Positions 25,801-34,814 of a stretch of 64,000 bases of DNA are shown piece after piece. Positions within the stretch are counted from its first letter, which is position 1, and each line of letters opens with the position of its first letter. Where the stretch lies: positions 186,001 through 250,000 of the forward strand of contig NZ_JACHEM010000013.1 in the NCBI RefSeq assembly GCF_014207445.1. Reading direction: 5' to 3'. The DNA is from Streptomyces candidus. GTDB taxonomy: Bacteria > Actinomycetota > Actinomycetes > Streptomycetales > Streptomycetaceae. The notes beneath the pieces were generated by a model. That model worked only from the letters and a program-made list of their open reading frames with translations, made no database searches and was not told where the DNA came from. The position numbers and the translations under genes are program-made.

Positions 25801-26970
25801 TCACCGCACCGCGAGCAGGTGCTCCATGGCCAGCTGGTCGAGACGCTCGAAGGCCATCGACCGCTCGGCCGCCGCGGTCACGTCGAAGTCCTCGTACGCG
25901 TCGCGGTCCGCGAGCAGCCCGGACAGGCCGTCCTCCGCCGTCGGCTGCGCCAGCTCGTGCAGCCGCGAGTCCCGCAGCGCCTGCCGCACCGCCGGGTCGG
26001 CGCGGAAGGCCGCCGCCCGCTCCTTGAGGATCAGGTAGTTGCGCATGCAGCCTGCCGCCGACTCCCACACCCCGTCGAAACCGTCCGTGCGGACCGGCTT
26101 GAAGTCGAAGTGCCGCGGACCCTGGTACCCGGCCGTCTCCAGCAGGTCCACCAGCCAGAACGCCTGACGCAGGTCGCCCGCGCCGAAACGCAGGTCCTGG
26201 TCGTACTTGATCCCGCTCTGGCCGTTGAGGTCGATGTGGAACAGCTTTCCGGCCCAGAGCGCCTGCGCGATGCCGTGCGGGAAATTGAGGCCCGCCATCT
26301 GCTCGTGCCCGGTCTCCGGGTTGACGCCCACCAGCTCCGGCCGCTCCAGGCGCTCGATGAACGCCAGGGCGTGACCGATCGTCGGCAGGAGGATGTCGCC
26401 GCGCGGCTCGTTGGGCTTGGGCTCGATGGCGAAGCGCAGGTCGTAGCCCTGCTCCGTGACGTAGTCGCCCAGCAGGTCGAAGGCCTCCTTCATCCGGTCG
26501 AGGGCGATACGCACGTCCTTCGCCCCGCCGGACTCGGAACCCTCCCGGCCGCCCCACGCCACGTACGTGGTGGCGCCGAGCTCCACGGCCAGGTCGATGT
26601 TGCGCAGCGTCTTGCGCAGGGCGAAGCGCCGTACGTCGCGGTCGTTCGCGGTGAAGCCGCCGTCCTTGAACACGGGGTGCGTGAAGAGGTTCGTGGTCGC
26701 CATCGGCACCTTCATGCCCGTCGCGTCCAGCGCCTGGCGGAACCGCTTGACCAGGGACTCGCGTTCGCTGTCGCCCGCTCCGAACGGGATCAGGTCGTCG
26801 TCGTGGAAGGTCACCCCGTACGCCCCGAGGTCCGCGAGCCTGCGCACCGACTCGACCGGGTCGAGCGCGGGCCGGGTCGCGTCGCCGAAGGGATCACGCC
26901 CCTGCCAGCCGACGGTCCACAGACCGAAGGTGAACTTGTCGCCGGGGGTGGGGGAGTAGCGCTCCGTCAT
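25801..26970 (-). CDS. xylA: Xylose isomerase XylA
   Basis: Xylose (glucose) isomerase of 389 residues, the standard actinomycete length. YGVTFHDDDLIPF (H56, D59 region), AIEPKPNEPRGD (E183, K185) and LFHIDLNGQSGIKYDQDLRFG provide the catalytic histidine, the lysine and the two-metal site; all are intact. It converts D-xylose to D-xylulose for the divergent xylulokinase. The ATG at 26970 is preceded by AAAGGTG. The 206-bp divergent region carries AT-rich candidate operators. Confidence 0.97.
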   Translation of the reverse strand: MTERYSPTPGDKFTFGLWTVGWQGRDPFGDATRPALDPVESVRRLADLGAYGVTFHDDDLIPFGAGDSERESLVKRFRQALDATGMKVPMATTNLFTHPVFKDGGFTANDRDVRRFALRKTLRNIDLAVELGATTYVAWGGREGSESGGAKDVRIALDRMKEAFDLLGDYVTEQGYDLRFAIEPKPNEPRGDILLPTIGHALAFIERLERPELVGVNPETGHEQMAGLNFPHGIAQALWAGKLFHIDLNGQSGIKYDQDLRFGAGDLRQAFWLVDLLETAGYQGPRHFDFKPVRTDGFDGVWESAAGCMRNYLILKERAAAFRADPAVRQALRDSRLHELAQPTAEDGLSGLLADRDAYEDFDVTAAAERSMAFERLDQLAMEHLLAVR

Positions 26971-27001
26971 GCCGACACCTTTGTCCTCGGGGGTTGGGCC
27001 C

Positions 27002-27101
27002 TATTTGTTTTTTTACATGACTAATACTGCACGAGACGGCTTCGGAAGGCCAGAGCCGGTGCGTTCCGCTCCTGGGCGCGCGCATTTGTTCTGTGTACGA
27101 T
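27002..27101. promoter_or_regulatory. Divergent xylA/xylB regulatory region with candidate ROK operators
   Basis: The tract 27002-27027 is strikingly AT-rich for this genome: ATTTGTT plus a T-run, then TACATGACTAATA. Read from xylA it runs TTAGT...ACAAATA, recalling the TTAGTTTGTTT/AACAAACTAA type known for Bacillus XylR. A second element at 27083-27101 (ATTTGTTCTGTGTACGAT) shares ATTTGTTnTnTnTAC and contains a TACGAT -10 box (27096-27101) facing xylB. Two sites, one near each gene, would fit repression of both. Confidence 0.55.
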
Positions 27102-27176
27102 CCAAGCCGCCGCACCCACCCGGCACGCACCGCGCGCCTTCCGCCCGTCCCCACCGCACCCAGGGAGATCCACCCG

Positions 27177-28679
27177 ATGGCAACCGCCCCGCACGCCCCC
27201 GTCGTCATCGGTGTGGACAGCTCCACCCAGTCGACCAAGGCCGCCGTCGTCGACCTGGAGAGCGGCCGCATCCTGGGTCTCGGCCGCGCCCCGCACACCG
27301 TCACAGGCAGCGACGGCGCCCGCGAGAGCGACCCCGAGCAGTGGTGGCGGGCGCTCGGCGACGCCGTCACCACCGCACTCGGGGCGGCAGCCGTACGGTC
27401 CGACCAGGTCACCGCCCTCGCGGTGGCCGGCCAGCAGCACGGCCTCGTCGCCCTGGACGCCCACGGCCGCCCGCTGCGCCCCGCGGTCCTCTGGAACGAC
27501 ACCCGCTCCGCCCCCCAGGCCGCCCACCTCGCCGACACCCGCGGCCAGGACTGGTGGCTCGCCCGCACCGGCTCCGTCCCCGTCGCCTCGATCACCGCCA
27601 CCACCTGGCAGTGGCTGCGCGAGAACGAGCCGCACCTCGCCGCCGCCACCGCCGCGGTGCGCCTCCCGCACGACTACCTCACCGAACGCCTCACGGGCGT
27701 CGCCGCCACCGACCCCGGCGACGCCTCCGGCACCGGCTGGTACTCCACCGCCGACGGCGCGTACGACGCGGAGATCCTCCAGCTCCTCGGCCTCGACGAG
27801 AAGCTGCTCCCCGAGGTCGCCCCCACCGGCGCCACCCGCGTCGGCACCCTCACCCCGCGGGCCGCCGCTGCCCTGGGCCTCCCCGAAGGGCTCCCGGTCG
27901 CCGCCGGGACCGGCGACAACATGGCCGCCGCCGTGGGCCTGGGCCTCGGCGGCGAAGGCCTCCTCGACCACCCCGTCGTCTCCCTCGGCACCTCCGGCAC
28001 CGTCTTCGCCGCCACCCGCGCCCGCCCCGTCAGCCCCGGCATCAACGGCTTCGCCGCCACCGACGGCACCCACCTCCCGCTCGGCTGCACCCTCAACTGC
28101 ACCCTCGCCGTCGACAGGGTCGCCGACCTGTTGCGCCTGGACCGCGAGGACGCCGCACCCGGCGAAGGAGCCGTGCTCCTGCCGTACCTCGACGGCGAAC
28201 GCACCCCCGACCTGCCGCACGCCAGTGGCCTGCTCACCGGCCTGCGCCACGCCACCACCCCCCAGCAGATCCTCGGCGCGGCCTACGAGGGTGCCGCCTT
28301 CACCGTCCTGCGCGCCCTGAACGAACTCCTCGCCGCCTGCGGCGCCGACCCGCACGCCCCGGACGTCGCGTCCCGCCCCCTGCGCCTCATCGGCGGCGGT
28401 GCGCAGGGCCGCACCTGGGTGAACACCGTCCGCCGCCTCTCCGGCCGCCCCGTCGTCCTGCCCGCCGCCACCGAACTGGTCGCCCTGGGCGCCGCCGCCC
28501 TCGCCGCCGGAGCGGCCACCGCCGCGGACCCCATCGCCGTCGCCGTCGGCTGGGGAGCGGACAAGGGCACCGAACTGCCCCCGCTCACCAGGGACTCGGC
28601 AGCCTGGGACCGCATCGAGGGCGTGCTGGGGCAGGCCGCCCGGACCTGGACCGCGCCCTCCGCGGCCGGCCGGCAGTAG
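27177..28679 (+). CDS. xylB: Xylulokinase XylB
   Basis: FGGY-family kinase of 500 residues. The N-terminal phosphate-binding motif is VIGVDSSTQSTKAAV, with VAGQQHGLVALD and AVLWNDTRS following; the second half has GTGDNMAAAVGLGL, SLGTSGTVFA and LRLIGGGAQGRTWVN. It phosphorylates D-xylulose to xylulose-5-phosphate. The ATG at 27177 follows CAGGGAGA by 8 bp; an upstream in-frame ATG at 27093 would lie inside the promoter. Divergent from xylA. Confidence 0.95.
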   Translation: MATAPHAPVVIGVDSSTQSTKAAVVDLESGRILGLGRAPHTVTGSDGARESDPEQWWRALGDAVTTALGAAAVRSDQVTALAVAGQQHGLVALDAHGRPLRPAVLWNDTRSAPQAAHLADTRGQDWWLARTGSVPVASITATTWQWLRENEPHLAAATAAVRLPHDYLTERLTGVAATDPGDASGTGWYSTADGAYDAEILQLLGLDEKLLPEVAPTGATRVGTLTPRAAAALGLPEGLPVAAGTGDNMAAAVGLGLGGEGLLDHPVVSLGTSGTVFAATRARPVSPGINGFAATDGTHLPLGCTLNCTLAVDRVADLLRLDREDAAPGEGAVLLPYLDGERTPDLPHASGLLTGLRHATTPQQILGAAYEGAAFTVLRALNELLAACGADPHAPDVASRPLRLIGGGAQGRTWVNTVRRLSGRPVVLPAATELVALGAAALAAGAATAADPIAVAVGWGADKGTELPPLTRDSAAWDRIEGVLGQAARTWTAPSAAGRQ

Positions 28680-28836
28680 GGCGACCGCCCGGTGCGAGGG
28701 CTGTGCGAGGACTGGTGGGGATGGGCGCGATGGGGTACATACGATCGGGTAGCACCGGTCGGTAGCCGTACAGGCAGATCGTTACGGTACGCAGTCGTCC
28801 GGGCCCTTGATCCCGACTCGCGGCGAGGTGAGCCTC

Positions 28837-30795
28837 ATGTCCGCACCACACGCGCACAACCAGCCCCCAGGTCAGCCCAAAGTCACCGAACGCGAAGCCC
28901 GCCGGGTCGCCGAGGACGCCCGCGAGCAGGACTGGCGCAAACCGAGTTTCGCCAAGGAACTCTTCCTCGGCCGCTTCCGTCTCGACCTCATCCACCCGCA
29001 CCCGATGCCGCCGACCGAGGACGCCGAGCGCGGCGAGGCCTTCCTCGCCGGGCTCCGCGCCTTCTGCGAGAACGAGATCGACGGCGCCCGCATCGAGCGC
29101 GAGGACCGCATCCCCGACGAGACGGTCAACGGGCTCAAGGAGCTCGGCGCGCTCGGCATGAAGATCGACCGGAAGTACGGGGGACTGGGCCTCACCCAGG
29201 TGTACTACAACAAGGCGCTCGCCCTGGTGGGCTCCGCCAGCCCGGCCATCGGCGCGCTGCTCTCCGCCCACCAGTCCATCGGCGTACCGCAGCCGCTGAA
29301 ACTGTTCGGCACCCAGGAGCAGAAGGACGCGTTCCTGCCCCGGCTGGCCCGTACCGACATCTCCGCGTTCCTGCTCACCGAGCCGGACGTCGGCTCCGAC
29401 CCCGCACGGCTCGCCACCTCCGCCGTACCGGACGGCGACGACGCGTACATCCTCGACGGCGTGAAGCTGTGGACCACCAACGGCGTCGTCGCCGACCTCC
29501 TCGTGGTGATGGCCCGCGTACCGAGGACCGACGGGAACAAGGGCGGCATCACCGCCTTCGTCGTCGAGGCCGACTCCCCGGGCGTCACCGTCGAGCACCG
29601 CAACGCCTTCATGGGCCTGCGCGGCCTGGAGAACGGCGTCACCCGCTTCCACCAGGTCCGCGTCCCCGCCGCGAACCGCATCGGACCCGAGGGGGCGGGA
29701 CTCAAGATCGCGCTGACGACGCTGAACACCGGCCGCCTCTCGCTGCCCGCCATGTGCGTCGGCGCGGGCAAGTGGTGCCTGAAGATCGCCCGCGAGTGGT
29801 CCGCGGTCCGCGAGCAGTGGGGCAAGCCGGTCGCCCACCACGAGGCCGTCGGCTCGAAGATCTCCTTCATCGCCGCCACCACCTTCGCCCTGGAAGCCGT
29901 CCTCGACCTCTCCTCGCAGATGGCCGACGAGGACCGCAACGACATCCGCATCGAAGCGGCGCTCGCCAAGCTGTACGGCTCCGAGATGGCCTGGCTCATG
30001 GCCGACGAACTGGTCCAGATCCGCGGCGGGCGCGGCTTCGAGACCGCCGACTCCCTCGCCGCGCGCGGCGAACGCGCCGTACCCGCCGAGCAGATCCTCC
30101 GCGACCTGCGGATCAACCGGATCTTCGAAGGGTCGACGGAGATCATGCACCTCCTCATCGCGCGCGAGGCCGTCGACGCGCACCTGAAGGTGGCCGGCGA
30201 CATCATCGACCCCGACAAGTCCCTCTCCGACAAGGCGAAGGCGGGCGTGCAGGCGACCGGCTTCTACGCCCGCTGGCTGCCCAAACTGGTCACCGGCCCC
30301 GGACAGCTCCCGCGCACCTACAGCGAGTTCCACCCCGACGGGCACACCGACCTGTCCGGCCACCTGCGCTACGTCGAACGCACCTCCCGCAAACTGGCCC
30401 GCTCCACCTTCTACGCGATGTCGCGCTGGCAGGGCCGGATGGAGACCAAACAGGGCTTCCTGGGCCGGATCGTCGACATCGGCGCCGAACTCTTCGCGAT
30501 GAGCGCGGCCTGCGTGCGCGCCGAACTCCTGCGCACCACCGAGGAGTACGGCCGCGAGGCGTACCAGCTCGCCGACGCCTTCTGCCGGCAGTCCCGCATC
30601 CGCACCGAGGAACTCCTCAACCGGCTGTGGACCAACACCGACGACCTCGACCACAAGGTCGTCAAGGGCGTCCTGTCCGGTACGTACACCTGGCTGGAGC
30701 GGGGCATCGTCGACCCGAGCGGCGACGGCCCGTGGATCGCCGACGCCACCCCCGGCCCGGCGAAGAACGACAACGTCCACCACCCCGTCCGCTGA
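28837..30795 (+). CDS. Acyl-CoA dehydrogenase, long (very-long-chain type)
   Basis: FAD-dependent acyl-CoA dehydrogenase of 652 residues, longer than the usual about 380 and matching the VLCAD/ACAD9-like class. The N-terminal alpha domain, the LLTEPDVGSDPARLAT flavin/substrate block, KLWTTNG, and the C-terminal RRGGRGFE-like IRGGRGFETADSL plus FEGSTEIMHLLIAREA block are clear. The extra C-terminal about 190 residues form an additional helical domain. The ATG at 28837 follows GAGGTGAG. The upstream gap contains TACGAT and TACGGT -10-like boxes and an ACCGGTCGGTAG sequence that could bind a TetR-type regulator, which is inference. Confidence 0.9.
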   Translation: MSAPHAHNQPPGQPKVTEREARRVAEDAREQDWRKPSFAKELFLGRFRLDLIHPHPMPPTEDAERGEAFLAGLRAFCENEIDGARIEREDRIPDETVNGLKELGALGMKIDRKYGGLGLTQVYYNKALALVGSASPAIGALLSAHQSIGVPQPLKLFGTQEQKDAFLPRLARTDISAFLLTEPDVGSDPARLATSAVPDGDDAYILDGVKLWTTNGVVADLLVVMARVPRTDGNKGGITAFVVEADSPGVTVEHRNAFMGLRGLENGVTRFHQVRVPAANRIGPEGAGLKIALTTLNTGRLSLPAMCVGAGKWCLKIAREWSAVREQWGKPVAHHEAVGSKISFIAATTFALEAVLDLSSQMADEDRNDIRIEAALAKLYGSEMAWLMADELVQIRGGRGFETADSLAARGERAVPAEQILRDLRINRIFEGSTEIMHLLIAREAVDAHLKVAGDIIDPDKSLSDKAKAGVQATGFYARWLPKLVTGPGQLPRTYSEFHPDGHTDLSGHLRYVERTSRKLARSTFYAMSRWQGRMETKQGFLGRIVDIGAELFAMSAACVRAELLRTTEEYGREAYQLADAFCRQSRIRTEELLNRLWTNTDDLDHKVVKGVLSGTYTWLERGIVDPSGDGPWIADATPGPAKNDNVHHPVR

Positions 30796-30851
30796 CCGCC
30801 GACCGCTCGGGGCGGATGACACCGCACCTTCCCGTGCCCCACGATGTGCAC

Positions 30852-31631
30852 ATGAACAAGGGGTACGGGAAGCACGCGGTGGTACGGACGATGGCCGGTG
30901 CGCTCTGCTGCGCGGCCGCCCTGACGGGCTGCGCCGGTTCCGCCGAGCCGTCCGCGGACGGCAGGCCCGCAGCCGGCCCGCGGCCCCTCACCCAGGCCGC
31001 GCTCAACGTCCGCGCCCTCAGCCCGGGGGAGGCCGTCGGCCCGTACCGCACCGGCGAATTCACCGTATCCGGGGGCCCGTTGAGCGACCGCTACTCGGCC
31101 ACCCCGCCCGTCTGCCAGCCCCTCGTCGGCCTCACCTCCGTCCGGGGCGGCCCGGTCGCCCAGGTGCACCGCCGGCTCGGCGACCCCGCGAAGCCGCAGG
31201 GTGTGGACGTCGCCGTGCAACTGCGCTCGTACGGGGCGGGGCGCGCGGCCGCGGTGATGGAGGAACTGCGCACGGCCGGCGCCGAGTGCAGGGACGGCTT
31301 CGCCGAGAGGCGGGGCGCAACGGCCGGCGGTGCGGTCACGGCGACGTACACGGCCGTGCGGAAGCTGCCCGCCCCGGCCGGGCTCGGCGACGAGGCACAG
31401 GCGTACCGGCTGACCCTGCACGACGTACGGGACGCCGGGCGCACCACGTACGAGTACCTGACCGTCCTGCGGGACGGCGCGAGCCTTCTCTCCTTCCGGG
31501 CCGAGGCGCTGGCGGCGGCCGACCCCGGCGGGGTACCGAAGGACGTCCTGGACGCCCAGTGGGAAAAATGGTCCACGACGAACGGACAGCGAGGGTACGG
31601 GCGGGGGCGAGTGGCAGACTCACGCCCGTGA
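30852..31631 (+). CDS. Secreted lipoprotein, unknown function
   Basis: A 259-residue protein with a basic N-terminus, a hydrophobic stretch and a lipobox ending LTGC about residue 26, so probably lipid-anchored outside the membrane. The mature part contains PVCQPLVGLTSVRG and a paired cysteine in AGAECRDGF, which could form a disulphide; it resembles sensor-domain-like actinobacterial lipoproteins only in general form. Its stop overlaps the next gene's GTG (GTGA), indicating coupling. Confidence 0.75.
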   Translation: MNKGYGKHAVVRTMAGALCCAAALTGCAGSAEPSADGRPAAGPRPLTQAALNVRALSPGEAVGPYRTGEFTVSGGPLSDRYSATPPVCQPLVGLTSVRGGPVAQVHRRLGDPAKPQGVDVAVQLRSYGAGRAAAVMEELRTAGAECRDGFAERRGATAGGAVTATYTAVRKLPAPAGLGDEAQAYRLTLHDVRDAGRTTYEYLTVLRDGASLLSFRAEALAAADPGGVPKDVLDAQWEKWSTTNGQRGYGRGRVADSRP

Positions 31632-31948
31632 CAGGCGACGCCAGGCAACCCCCGCACACACCCGACGGCCGGTACATCGTGGTCAACGGCCGACGCTGGC
31701 GGGCCACCGACCCGCACATCCCGGAAGAGGCCGGCGCCCGGCTGCGCGCACACCTCATGGCCGCCCGCCGCGCCATCGCCGCCGCCCACCGCGCAGAGGA
31801 CCCCGAGGCCGAACGTACCGCTCGGGCCCGCGTCCAGACCGCGAAGGTCGCCCTCGGCGAGCGCGGCACCCCCTGGTGGGAGCAGAGCGAAGCCGAGCGC
31901 AGGGCCCGCTGGGAGGAGGGGCTGGCGGCACTGGACGCGCAGAGCTGA
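31628..31948 (+). CDS. Conserved hypothetical protein, 106 residues
   Basis: Small, soluble, helical and highly charged protein. The N-terminal GRYIVVNGRRWRATDPHIPE block reads as a short beta structure and is followed by amphipathic helices rich in Arg, Ala and Glu (ARLRAHLMAARRAIAAAHRAED) and a WWEQSEAERRARWEEGLAAL end. The GTG start overlaps the lipoprotein stop codon by GTGA. No function is recognised; I recall similar small proteins across Streptomyces. Confidence 0.72.
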   Translation: MTGDARQPPHTPDGRYIVVNGRRWRATDPHIPEEAGARLRAHLMAARRAIAAAHRAEDPEAERTARARVQTAKVALGERGTPWWEQSEAERRARWEEGLAALDAQS

Positions 31949-32081
31949 GCGCCCGGCCGGGCCGGCCGCGCCTCCGCACACGACGAGAACCGGCCATCGG
32001 GCGCGGCGGCCGACGGCCGGGAAGCGACCCGTGCGGGGGATCCCTGTCCACCGGCCCCCGCGCGCGGGACACAATGGGAGG

Positions 32082-33347
32082 ATGACCGACAGTCCAGCCC
32101 CCCTCGCCGACCCGCACCTCCGCTACGGAGCCGTGACCGAAGGGCCGCGCGACATCGTCGTCCTCGGCTCCACCGGCTCCATCGGCACCCAGGCCATCGA
32201 CCTGGTCCTGCGCAACCCCGGCCGCTTCCGGATCACCGCCCTCTCGGCGGCCGGCTCCCAGGTCGGCCTGCTCGCCGGCCAGGCGCGGCAGCTGCGGGTA
32301 CGCGCGGTCGCGGTCGCCCGCGAGGAGGTCGTCCCCGCGCTGCGCGAGGCACTGAAGGAGCGGTACGGCAGCGATCCGCTCCCCGAGATCCTGGCCGGCC
32401 CCGACGCAGCCACCCACCTCGCCGCGTCCGACTGCCACACCGTTCTCAACGGCATCACGGGCTCCATCGGTCTCGCGCCCACGCTCGCCGCCCTCGAAGC
32501 GGGCCGCACCCTCGCCCTCGCCAACAAGGAGTCGCTGATCGTCGGCGGCCCGCTGGTCAAGGCCCTCGCGAAGCCGGGACAGATCATCCCCGTCGACTCC
32601 GAACACGCCGCCCTCTTCCAGGCGCTGGCCGGCGGCAAGCGCAGCGACGTGCGCAAGCTCGTCGTCACCGCCTCCGGCGGCCCGTTCCGCGGCCGTACCC
32701 GGGCGGAGCTGGCGGGCGTCACCCGCGAGGACGCGCTCGCCCACCCCACCTGGGCGATGGGCCCCGTCATCACCGTCAACTCCGCCACCCTCGTCAACAA
32801 GGGCCTGGAGGTCATCGAGGCGCACCTCCTCTACGACATCCCCTTCGACCGCATCGAGGTCGTCGTCCACCCGCAGTCCTACGTCCACTCGATGGTGGAA
32901 TTCATCGACGGCTCCACACTGGCCCAGGCCACCCCGCCCGACATGCGCGGCCCCATCGCGCTCGGCATCGGATGGCCCGAACGGGTACCCGACGCGGCGC
33001 CCGCCTTCGACTGGTCCAGAGCCTCCACCTGGGAGTTCTTCCCGCTGGACACCGAGGCGTTCCCCTCGGTGGGACTCGCCCGCCACGTCGGAGAACTCGC
33101 GGGCACGGCCCCGGCGGTGTTCAATGCCGCGAACGAGGAATGCGTCGACGCGTTCCTCGCAGGACGGCTGCCCTTCACAGGAATCGTGGATACGGTCGCT
33201 GACGTGGTCGCCGAACACGGCACACCCGCTCCGGGAACTTCCCTCACGGTCGCGGACGTCCTGGAAGCAGAAACCTGGGCGCGCACCCGCGCCCGCGAAC
33301 TGGCAGCCGGCAAGGCAACGAAGGCAACAGCGGAGGCCCGCGCATGA
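32082..33347 (+). CDS. dxr: 1-deoxy-D-xylulose 5-phosphate reductoisomerase
   Basis: MEP-pathway enzyme of 421 residues that converts DXP to 2-C-methyl-erythritol 4-phosphate with NADPH. The Rossmann motif is LGSTGSIGTQ (29-38), ALANKESLI and VDSEHAALFQ hold the metal-binding residues, SGGPFRGRT the phosphate loop, and TWAMGPVITVNSATLVNKGLE the substrate site. A CACAAT -10-like box at 32070-32075 would place transcription start near the A of the ATG at 32082, so the mRNA may be leaderless. Its stop overlaps the protease start (ATGA). Confidence 0.96.
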   Translation: MTDSPAPLADPHLRYGAVTEGPRDIVVLGSTGSIGTQAIDLVLRNPGRFRITALSAAGSQVGLLAGQARQLRVRAVAVAREEVVPALREALKERYGSDPLPEILAGPDAATHLAASDCHTVLNGITGSIGLAPTLAALEAGRTLALANKESLIVGGPLVKALAKPGQIIPVDSEHAALFQALAGGKRSDVRKLVVTASGGPFRGRTRAELAGVTREDALAHPTWAMGPVITVNSATLVNKGLEVIEAHLLYDIPFDRIEVVVHPQSYVHSMVEFIDGSTLAQATPPDMRGPIALGIGWPERVPDAAPAFDWSRASTWEFFPLDTEAFPSVGLARHVGELAGTAPAVFNAANEECVDAFLAGRLPFTGIVDTVADVVAEHGTPAPGTSLTVADVLEAETWARTRARELAAGKATKATAEARA

Positions 33348-34645
33348 CGTCCATCCTGTTGACGGTCCTCGGGATAGTCATCTTCTTCGTCGGGCTGCTC
33401 GTCTCGATCGCCTGGCACGAACTCGGCCACCTCTCCACCGCCAAGCTCTTCGGCGTACGGGTGCCGCAGTACATGGTCGGCTTCGGTCCCACCCTCTGGT
33501 CGAAGAAGAAGGGCGACACCGAGTACGGCATCAAGGCCATCCCGCTCGGCGGCTACATCCGCATGATCGGCATGTTCCCGCCCGGCAAGGACGGCCGCAT
33601 CGAGGCCCGCTCCACCTCGCCGTGGCGCGGCATGATCGAGGACGCCCGTTCGGCCGCGTACGAGGAACTGCAGCCCGGCGACGAGACCCGGCTCTTCTAC
33701 ACGCGCAAGCCGTGGAAGCGCGTCATCGTGATGTTCGCCGGCCCGTTCATGAACCTGATCCTCGCCGTCGCCCTGTTCCTCAGCGTGTTCATGTTCGTCG
33801 GCATCAACAAGTCGACGACCACCGTCGACTCCGTCGTCCCGTGCGTGGTCTCGCAGAGCGACAACCGCGCGTGCACGGCCGCGGACAAGCCGTCCCCCGC
33901 CAAGGCCGCCGGACTCCAGAAGGGCGACCGGATCGTCGCCTTCGACGGACAGCCGATCGCCGACTGGGCCACCCTCTCCGACCGCATCCGCGCCACCAAG
34001 GGCGCGGCCACCCTCACCGTCGAGCGCGACGGCGAGCAGAAGGTCCTGAACGCGACCCTGACCACCAACAAGGTCCTCAAGAAGGACGCGAACGGCGACC
34101 CGGTCAAGGACGAGTACGTCGAGGCCGGCTACCTCGGCTTCGGCCCGGCCAGCGCCACGATCCCGCTGACCTTCACCGAGTCCGTCGACCACATGGGCGT
34201 CATCGTCCAGTCCGGTGTCGACTCGCTCCTCGCCCTGCCCTCCAAGATCCCCGCCCTGTGGAACGCGGCGTTCCTCGGCGAGGAACGGCAGGCCGACTCC
34301 CCGATGGGCGTGGTCGGAGCGGCCCGGGTCGGCGGCGAGATCCTCGGCCTCGGACTGCCGATGGAGAACACCGTCGCGATGATGCTGTTCCTCGTCGCGG
34401 GCTTCAACCTCTCCCTGTTCCTGTTCAACATGCTGCCGCTGCTCCCGCTCGACGGCGGGCACATCGCGGGAGCTCTGTGGGAGTCGCTGCGGCGCAACGT
34501 GGCGAAGGTGTTCCGGCGGCCCGACCCGGGCCCCTTCGACGTCGCGAAGCTCATGCCGGTGGCGTACGTCGTCGCGGGCCTGTTCATCTGCTTCACCGTG
34601 CTGGTGCTGGTCGCGGACGTGGTCAACCCCGTCCGCATCTCGTGA
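33344..34645 (+). CDS. Site-2 metalloprotease, RseP/Rip1-like (M50)
   Basis: A 433-residue M50 intramembrane protease. The zinc motif HELGH (H25-H29) lies in the first membrane segment, a PDZ domain spans about residues 150-270 (AGLQKGDRIVAFDGQPI), and LPLLPLDGGHI near residue 375 provides the third zinc ligand. It probably cleaves anti-sigma factors or signal-peptide remnants in the membrane. The ATG shares four bases with the dxr stop. The dxr-M50-ispG order is conserved in actinobacteria, without a direct biochemical link to isoprenoids. Confidence 0.93.
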   Translation: MTSILLTVLGIVIFFVGLLVSIAWHELGHLSTAKLFGVRVPQYMVGFGPTLWSKKKGDTEYGIKAIPLGGYIRMIGMFPPGKDGRIEARSTSPWRGMIEDARSAAYEELQPGDETRLFYTRKPWKRVIVMFAGPFMNLILAVALFLSVFMFVGINKSTTTVDSVVPCVVSQSDNRACTAADKPSPAKAAGLQKGDRIVAFDGQPIADWATLSDRIRATKGAATLTVERDGEQKVLNATLTTNKVLKKDANGDPVKDEYVEAGYLGFGPASATIPLTFTESVDHMGVIVQSGVDSLLALPSKIPALWNAAFLGEERQADSPMGVVGAARVGGEILGLGLPMENTVAMMLFLVAGFNLSLFLFNMLPLLPLDGGHIAGALWESLRRNVAKVFRRPDPGPFDVAKLMPVAYVVAGLFICFTVLVLVADVVNPVRIS

Positions 34646-34814
34646 CGCGGCGGGAGCCCCGGTACGCAGCGGGACATCCCGTAACGCTCCATTGAGTGGA
34701 TTTGTCGACGTGGTGTACTCCGGTCGTGCAGGGTGACGTACGCTCGAAGCCCTGTAAGACCGGAGCCCGCCGATCGTCCCGGGACCTAGATCCACACTTG
34801 GGGTTGCACAGCAG

